From: Geodermatophilus arenarius
GTDB taxonomy: Bacteria > Actinomycetota > Actinomycetes > Mycobacteriales > Geodermatophilaceae
NCBI RefSeq assembly: GCF_042654585.1
Contig: NZ_JBHSGR010000017.1
Location: forward strand, 56,753-120,752
Direction of reading: 5' to 3'
Length of the DNA stretch: 64,000 nucleotides
Below the pieces are notes generated by a model. That model was not told where the DNA came from, did no database searches, and worked only from the letters and a program-made list of their open reading frames with translations. The position numbers and the translations under genes were made by a program. Positions 62,840-64,000 of this stretch are shown one piece after another. Within the stretch, counting starts at the first letter, position 1; the number at the start of each line of letters is the position of its first letter.

Positions 62840-64000
62840 GTGGGCCCTGCCGTCGAGGAGCGCACCGCGCTCGACCTCGAGACCGCCGTCGCCACCGTCA
62901 CCGCCACCGCGCTGCGGTCCGGTCCGGTCGGCCGGGTCGGCCTGGAGCTCGAGGCGCACCTGGTCGACCTCGACGCCCCAGCCGCTCGGGTGCCCTGGGA
63001 CCGGGTGTGCGCCGCGGTGGCCGGGGTGCCGCCGCTGCCCGGCGGCAGCCGGGTGACCCTGGAGCCCGGCGGGCAGGTCGAGCTGTCCGGGCCGCCGCTG
63101 CCCGGCGCCGCGGCCGCGGTGGCCGCGCTGCGCGCCGACCTCGCCGACCTCGCCGCCGCGCTGGCCCCCCACCGGCTCGGGCTGGCGCCGGTGGGCGCCG
63201 ACCCGCTGCGCCGCCCGGCCCGGGTGAGCCCCGCGCCGCGCTACCGCGCGATGGAGCGGCACTTCACCGCCGTCGGCTGCGGCCCGGCCGGGACGGCGAT
63301 GATGACCGCGACCGCGTCACTGCAGGTCAACCTGGACGCCGGCCCGCGCAGCGGGTGGAGCCGCCGCGTGGCGCTGGCCCACCAGCTCGGCCCGGTGCTG
63401 GTCGCCGTCTCGGCGTGCTCGCCGCTGCTCGGCGGGCGGGTCACCGGCTGGCGCTCGACGCGGCAGCAGGTGTGGGGCGCCCTCGACCAGGCGCGCTGCG
63501 GCCCCATCCTCGGCGGCGCCGACCCGGCCGGCGAGTGGGCGGCGTACGCGCTGGCCGCGCCGGTGATGCTGGTCCGCGACCCGCACACCGGCGACGCCGA
63601 GCCGGTGCTGACCCGCACCCGCTTCGCCGACTGGGTGACCGGCGCGGTCCCGCTGGGCGGGCGCCGGCCCACCCCGGCCGACCTGGACTACCACCTGTCC
63701 ACGCTGTTCCCGCCGGTGCGGCTGCGCGGCTACCTGGAGATCCGCTACCTCGACGCCGCCCCCGAGCCGTGGTGGCCGGCGCTGGCCGCGGTCACCGCGG
63801 CGCTGCTCGACGACGCCGACGACGCCGACGCCGCCGCCGAGGCCACCGCGCCGGTCGCCGGCGCCTGGACCCGCGCCGCCCGCGACGGGCTGGCCGACCC
63901 GGAGCTGCGCGCCGCCGCGGTGCGCTGCCTGGCCGCCGCGGTGCTCGCCGTCGACCCGGACCTGCGCGACGACGTCGCCGCGCTGGCCGGGCTGGTCAGC
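62840..64000 (+). CDS. egtA: Glutamate--cysteine ligase EgtA (runs off the window)
   Basis: The first 387 codons are present. GRVGLELEAHLVDLDAP and LEPGGQVELSGPPLPG are the substrate/ATP motifs of the plant/actinobacterial GCS2 family. TASLQVNLDAG, STRQQVWGALDQARCGPIL and LRGYLEIRYLDAAPEPWW follow in the family's order. In actinobacteria this enzyme makes gamma-glutamylcysteine for ergothioneine, and egtB, egtC and egtD normally follow; they would lie beyond the window edge. GTG at 62840 is preferred over the GTG nine bases earlier because GGAGGGG then has proper spacing. Confidence 0.85.
   Translation, partial: MGPAVEERTALDLETAVATVTATALRSGPVGRVGLELEAHLVDLDAPAARVPWDRVCAAVAGVPPLPGGSRVTLEPGGQVELSGPPLPGAAAAVAALRADLADLAAALAPHRLGLAPVGADPLRRPARVSPAPRYRAMERHFTAVGCGPAGTAMMTATASLQVNLDAGPRSGWSRRVALAHQLGPVLVAVSACSPLLGGRVTGWRSTRQQVWGALDQARCGPILGGADPAGEWAAYALAAPVMLVRDPHTGDAEPVLTRTRFADWVTGAVPLGGRRPTPADLDYHLSTLFPPVRLRGYLEIRYLDAAPEPWWPALAAVTAALLDDADDADAAAEATAPVAGAWTRAARDGLADPELRAAAVRCLAAAVLAVDPDLRDDVAALAGLVS

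Overview
The window is chromosomal DNA of a very high-GC actinobacterium. GTG starts are common, coding density is high, and gene pairs are often joined by GTGA stop/start overlaps. The combination of orphan GroES, GuaB1, SARP-type regulators, SigE-family sigma factor, DUF5926 and EgtA fits the Geodermatophilaceae (Blastococcus/Geodermatophilus/Modestobacter-like). That family placement is inferred from gene content and composition, not from a search. I see no rRNA, tRNA, CRISPR array, insertion sequence or phage gene.

Layout. 1-6.8 kb holds housekeeping and stress genes: the serS 5' part, guaB1 with a coupled small metallopeptidase, a GroES-like gene, a divergent marR/mmpL pair with a visible operator, and pheA. 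6.9-15 kb is a cyclic-di-GMP cluster with three diguanylate cyclases. Two are tandem paralogues, and the second carries a complete LarB-like domain at its C-terminus that has lost the family cysteine. Between the second and third cyclase lie an MFS gene and a UPF0016/GDT1 manganese exporter behind a yybP-ykoY manganese riboswitch. 15-25 kb is metabolic: haloalkane dehalogenase with a divergent TipA-type MerR regulator, a methyltransferase, a GH65 phosphorylase, glpD with a divergent alkyl-DHAP-synthase-like flavoprotein, and a covalent-FAD oxidase. 25-32 kb holds a giant SARP/ATPase regulator and a GbsR-controlled two-gene ABC exporter. 32-37 kb holds an SDR, arginine deiminase, MFS and M20 peptidase.

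37-48 kb holds DUF5926, a P450, an AlkD-like protein, a SigE-family sigma factor with a coupled membrane partner, an acyl-CoA ligase, rhodanese, two bacterial-PH membrane proteins, a LuxR-type regulator with a divergent degenerate histidine kinase, and a manganese catalase. 48-58 kb holds a DUF485/ActP transporter operon with a CRP-like site, a Rieske oxygenase with an apparent second, ligand-less Rieske copy, a MarR protein with a zinc-ribbon tail, a PCu(A)C-like lipoprotein, an MBL-fold hydrolase, the remnant of a LacI regulator, an Fpg/Nei glycosylase and malic enzyme. 58-64 kb holds a CPBP protease, a second giant SARP regulator, DUF309 and the start of egtA.

Genome-organisation signals stand out. 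Many 3' ends carry long GC-rich hairpins without U-tracts. Three convergent pairs share a four-base stop/stop overlap (CTAG or TTAG). A roughly 75-bp intergenic repeat occurs at least twice directly after stop codons. One divergent pair has its two ribosome-binding sites in the arms of a single inverted repeat.
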